Assembly: GCA_020634885.1 (NCBI GenBank)
Contig: JACKAW010000006.1
Coordinates: forward strand, 128,501 to 192,500
Reading direction: 5' to 3'
Source: Anaerolineales bacterium
GTDB lineage: Bacteria; Chloroflexota; Anaerolineae; Anaerolineales; Villigracilaceae
DNA length: 64,000 nucleotides
Part shown: positions 62,316 to 64,000 of the stretch, one piece after another
Layout: each line of letters opens with the position of its first letter
Numbering within the stretch: position 1 is the stretch's first letter
The notes under the pieces: model-generated
Seen by the model: only the letters and a program-made list of their open reading frames with translations
Told to the model about the DNA's origin: nothing
The model's database searches: none
Translations under genes and position numbers: made by a program

Positions 62316-62921
62316 ATGCTACTACCTGAATCAATACAAAATTTAGTAACTGCCCTCGAACGCCTGCCTGGCATCGGACCCAAGTCCGCTTCACGGTTGG
62401 CATTCTATTTGCTTCGCGCTCCCGAAGATGTCGCGCAAGATCTGTCCACGGCGTTGGCGAATCTTAAAGCTAATACCGCTTTTTGTTCCGAATGTTTCAA
62501 CATCACGGACGCCGGACGTGAACGCTGTGAGATTTGCGAATCCCAAAAACGCGATGCATCTCTCATCTGTGTCGTCGAAGAAGCCTTGGATGTCCTCGCG
62601 CTCGAACGCACCGGTGGATTTCAAGGCAAGTATCACGTCTTACAGGGAGTTTTATCTCCCATCGAAGGCATCGGTCCCGACGATTTGAAGATCAAGCAAC
62701 TCGCCGAACGTGTGGCGCGTGGGGGAGTGGGGGAGGTCATCATCGCAACCAATCCCAGCATGGAAGGGGATGCGACTGGGCTTTATCTTCGTCAAGTCCT
62801 CGAACCCATGGGAGTCAAAGTCACCCGCCTTGCGCGCGGTCTGCCCGTGGGCGGAGACTTGGAATACGCCGATCAAAACACACTGCTGCGTGCGTTGGCA
62901 GGCAGGCATGAGATAAATTAA
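62316..62921 (+). CDS. recR: Recombination mediator RecR
   Basis: 201 residues. N-terminal helix-hairpin-helix LERLPGIGPKSASRLAFYLL, zinc finger CSECFNITDAGRERCEIC (four Cys, near 54-71), Toprim domain LICVVEEALDVLALERTGGFQGKYHVLQG and the C-terminal RLARGLPVGGDLEYADQNTLLRAL. It loads RecA in RecFOR repair. Length normal. A terminator follows at 62923-62954. Confidence 0.96.
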   Translation: MLLPESIQNLVTALERLPGIGPKSASRLAFYLLRAPEDVAQDLSTALANLKANTAFCSECFNITDAGRERCEICESQKRDASLICVVEEALDVLALERTGGFQGKYHVLQGVLSPIEGIGPDDLKIKQLAERVARGGVGEVIIATNPSMEGDATGLYLRQVLEPMGVKVTRLARGLPVGGDLEYADQNTLLRALAGRHEIN

Positions 62922-62922
62922 T

Positions 62923-62954
62923 GTGGGCGACCATGAAGGTCGCCCACGCGTTTT
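62923..62954 (+). terminator. Intrinsic terminator after recR
   Basis: GTGGGCGACC at 62923-62932 pairs with GGTCGCCCAC at 62938-62947, then GCG and TTTT. It ends 4 bases before the next ATG, so that gene must be transcribed by read-through or from a promoter inside recR. Confidence 0.75.
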
Positions 62955-62958
62955 AAAA

Positions 62959-64000
62959 ATGAACATCACCATCCTCACCTTTGGCTCTCGCGGCGACGTC
63001 CAACCGTTTTTACCGCTATCCCTCGGCTTGATGTCTCGCGGACATAATGTCATCCTCGCTGCACCAGCGCGTTTCAAATCGCTGGTCGAAGAACATGGCA
63101 TCACATTCTTTCCGCTTGCTGGCGACCCTGAAGAACTTAGTCGACGTCTCAACGATGCAGGGTACAACTTCTTCAAGCTAATGAAAGAGTTAATGAGCCA
63201 CGCCATAGATATCGGCGCCGAAATGATGCGTCAAACCGACGAAGCCTGCCTCAATGCAGACCTTATCATCCACACCTTCGCTCACGCTGTCGGTGCCCAT
63301 ACTCTTGCCCGTGAGAAAAACATCCCTGATATTCATATCCAAACCTTCCCCATGTTCACGCCCACTGGTGACTATCCCAACATCTCTTTGCCAAATCTTG
63401 GGTCTCGCTTTTTGAATCGTTTGACACATACCACCTCTTTAGAAATTACTGAACTAACTGCATTTTTGGGATTTGAACAAGTCCGCCGCCGAGCGGGATT
63501 GCCTAAGCGAAAGCTTTATTCTCCCTTCAAAGATTCCCCGCTTCGCCTCCGGACGCCGCTCCTGTGTGCCTGGTCCCCAAGCCTGATCCCACCCTCAAGC
63601 GACTGGAGTCCGCGTGTGCATGTCACTGGATATTATTTCTTTCCGCATAACGATTCATATGTTCCACCTACTGCATTGAAAGAATTTCTCGAATCGGGCA
63701 AATCACCAGTTTGTATTTCATTTGGAAGCATGGTCAATAAGAATGCAGAAAAAGTAGATGAAATTATTCGTGAAGCATTGAAGCAAACCAATAATCGCGG
63801 CATTATCTTATCGGGGTGGGGGAGTACGAAGCGCAAATCGACAAGTGATTTGCTGTATCTTGAATCTGCGCCGCATGATTGGTTGCTGCCAAAATGCAAG
63901 ATGTTGATTCATCATGGCGGTGCTGGAACAACGTCATCCACATTGCGGGCAGGGATTCCGCAAATTGTTGTGCCATTCATGGCTGATCAACCATTTTGGG
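62959..64000 (+). CDS. UGT-type glycosyltransferase, cut by the window edge
   Basis: 347 residues visible, frame open to the window end. MNITILTFGSRGDVQPFLPLSLGL carries the GSRGDVQP signature of sterol/glycopeptide GT1 enzymes, and HHGGAGTTSSTLRAGIPQIVVPFMADQPFWG near 318-347 the nucleotide-sugar site. The real C-terminus lies beyond 64000. It shares the fold with the enzyme at 41960 but is divergent in sequence. It transfers a sugar to a lipid or natural product; the acceptor is unknown. Confidence 0.88.
   Translation, partial: MNITILTFGSRGDVQPFLPLSLGLMSRGHNVILAAPARFKSLVEEHGITFFPLAGDPEELSRRLNDAGYNFFKLMKELMSHAIDIGAEMMRQTDEACLNADLIIHTFAHAVGAHTLAREKNIPDIHIQTFPMFTPTGDYPNISLPNLGSRFLNRLTHTTSLEITELTAFLGFEQVRRRAGLPKRKLYSPFKDSPLRLRTPLLCAWSPSLIPPSSDWSPRVHVTGYYFFPHNDSYVPPTALKEFLESGKSPVCISFGSMVNKNAEKVDEIIREALKQTNNRGIILSGWGSTKRKSTSDLLYLESAPHDWLLPKCKMLIHHGGAGTTSSTLRAGIPQIVVPFMADQPFW

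Overview
The window reads as chromosomal DNA of a bacterium in the phylum Chloroflexota, most likely class Anaerolineae. This is an inference from gene content and style: a very large GAF-repeat histidine kinase, a PATAN/DUF4388 protein next to an MglA-like GTPase, DUF2085/DUF4126/DUF402 proteins, M29 aminopeptidase, TIR-SUMF1 fusions, very many short palindromic intergenic repeats, and TATAAT boxes lying only 6-9 bases before start codons (probable leaderless mRNAs). No rRNA, tRNA, insertion sequence, prophage or CRISPR array was seen.

Layout. 1-4.8 kb: the edge of a response-regulator gene (minus strand), a leader peptide with two tandem terminators in front of a GNAT acetyltransferase, two more GNAT-type proteins, a zinc-ribbon protein with a histone-H1-like tail and a HAD phosphatase. 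4.8-19.2 kb: a long same-strand cluster with PATAN protein, small GTPase, alpha/beta hydrolase, hexapeptide-repeat protein, a homologue of cyanobacterial acyl-ACP reductase, a response regulator with degenerate GGDEF, a 2476-residue kinase with about eleven GAF domains, a single-domain response regulator and a second hydrolase. It looks like one signalling unit coupled to lipid or aldehyde chemistry. 19.2-24.4 kb: a TPP-riboswitch-controlled thiamine salvage operon (pyrophosphokinase plus ABC importer). 24.4-33.9 kb: small membrane proteins, phosphofructokinase, aminopeptidase, a bi-domain oxidoreductase, a polytopic membrane protein and histidine ammonia-lyase.

33.9-36.1 kb is an accessory island: an antitoxin/PIN-toxin pair followed by a TIR / FtsK-gamma / formylglycine-enzyme-fold fusion whose C-terminus resembles the variable region of diversity-generating retroelement targets. 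36.2-39.5 kb encodes three of the four steps of trans-4-hydroxy-L-proline catabolism. 39.5-50.7 kb mixes an NHL lipoprotein, MFS exporter, UGT-type glycosyltransferase, methyltransferase, an R2-like ligand-binding oxidase, Nudix hydrolase, CorA, SMP-30 lactonase, a DUF45 metallopeptidase and a divergent hydroxypyruvate reductase / glycerate kinase pair. 50.7-55.9 kb is the CIRCE-controlled hrcA-grpE-dnaK-dnaJ operon. 55.9-64 kb holds a TetR regulator with a striking double operator, a second Nudix hydrolase, fluoride channel, prmA, a lamin-tail protein, dnaX-ybaB-recR and the start of another UGT-type glycosyltransferase.

The most unusual global property is a dense set of short palindromic or simple-motif repeats that sit between housekeeping genes and also run into coding sequence. 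One element is read in two different frames in thiQ and in the R2-like oxidase; other elements supply C-terminal codons and stop codons, N-termini or internal helices of proteins. Nothing here was checked by database search; assignments rest on motifs read by eye.
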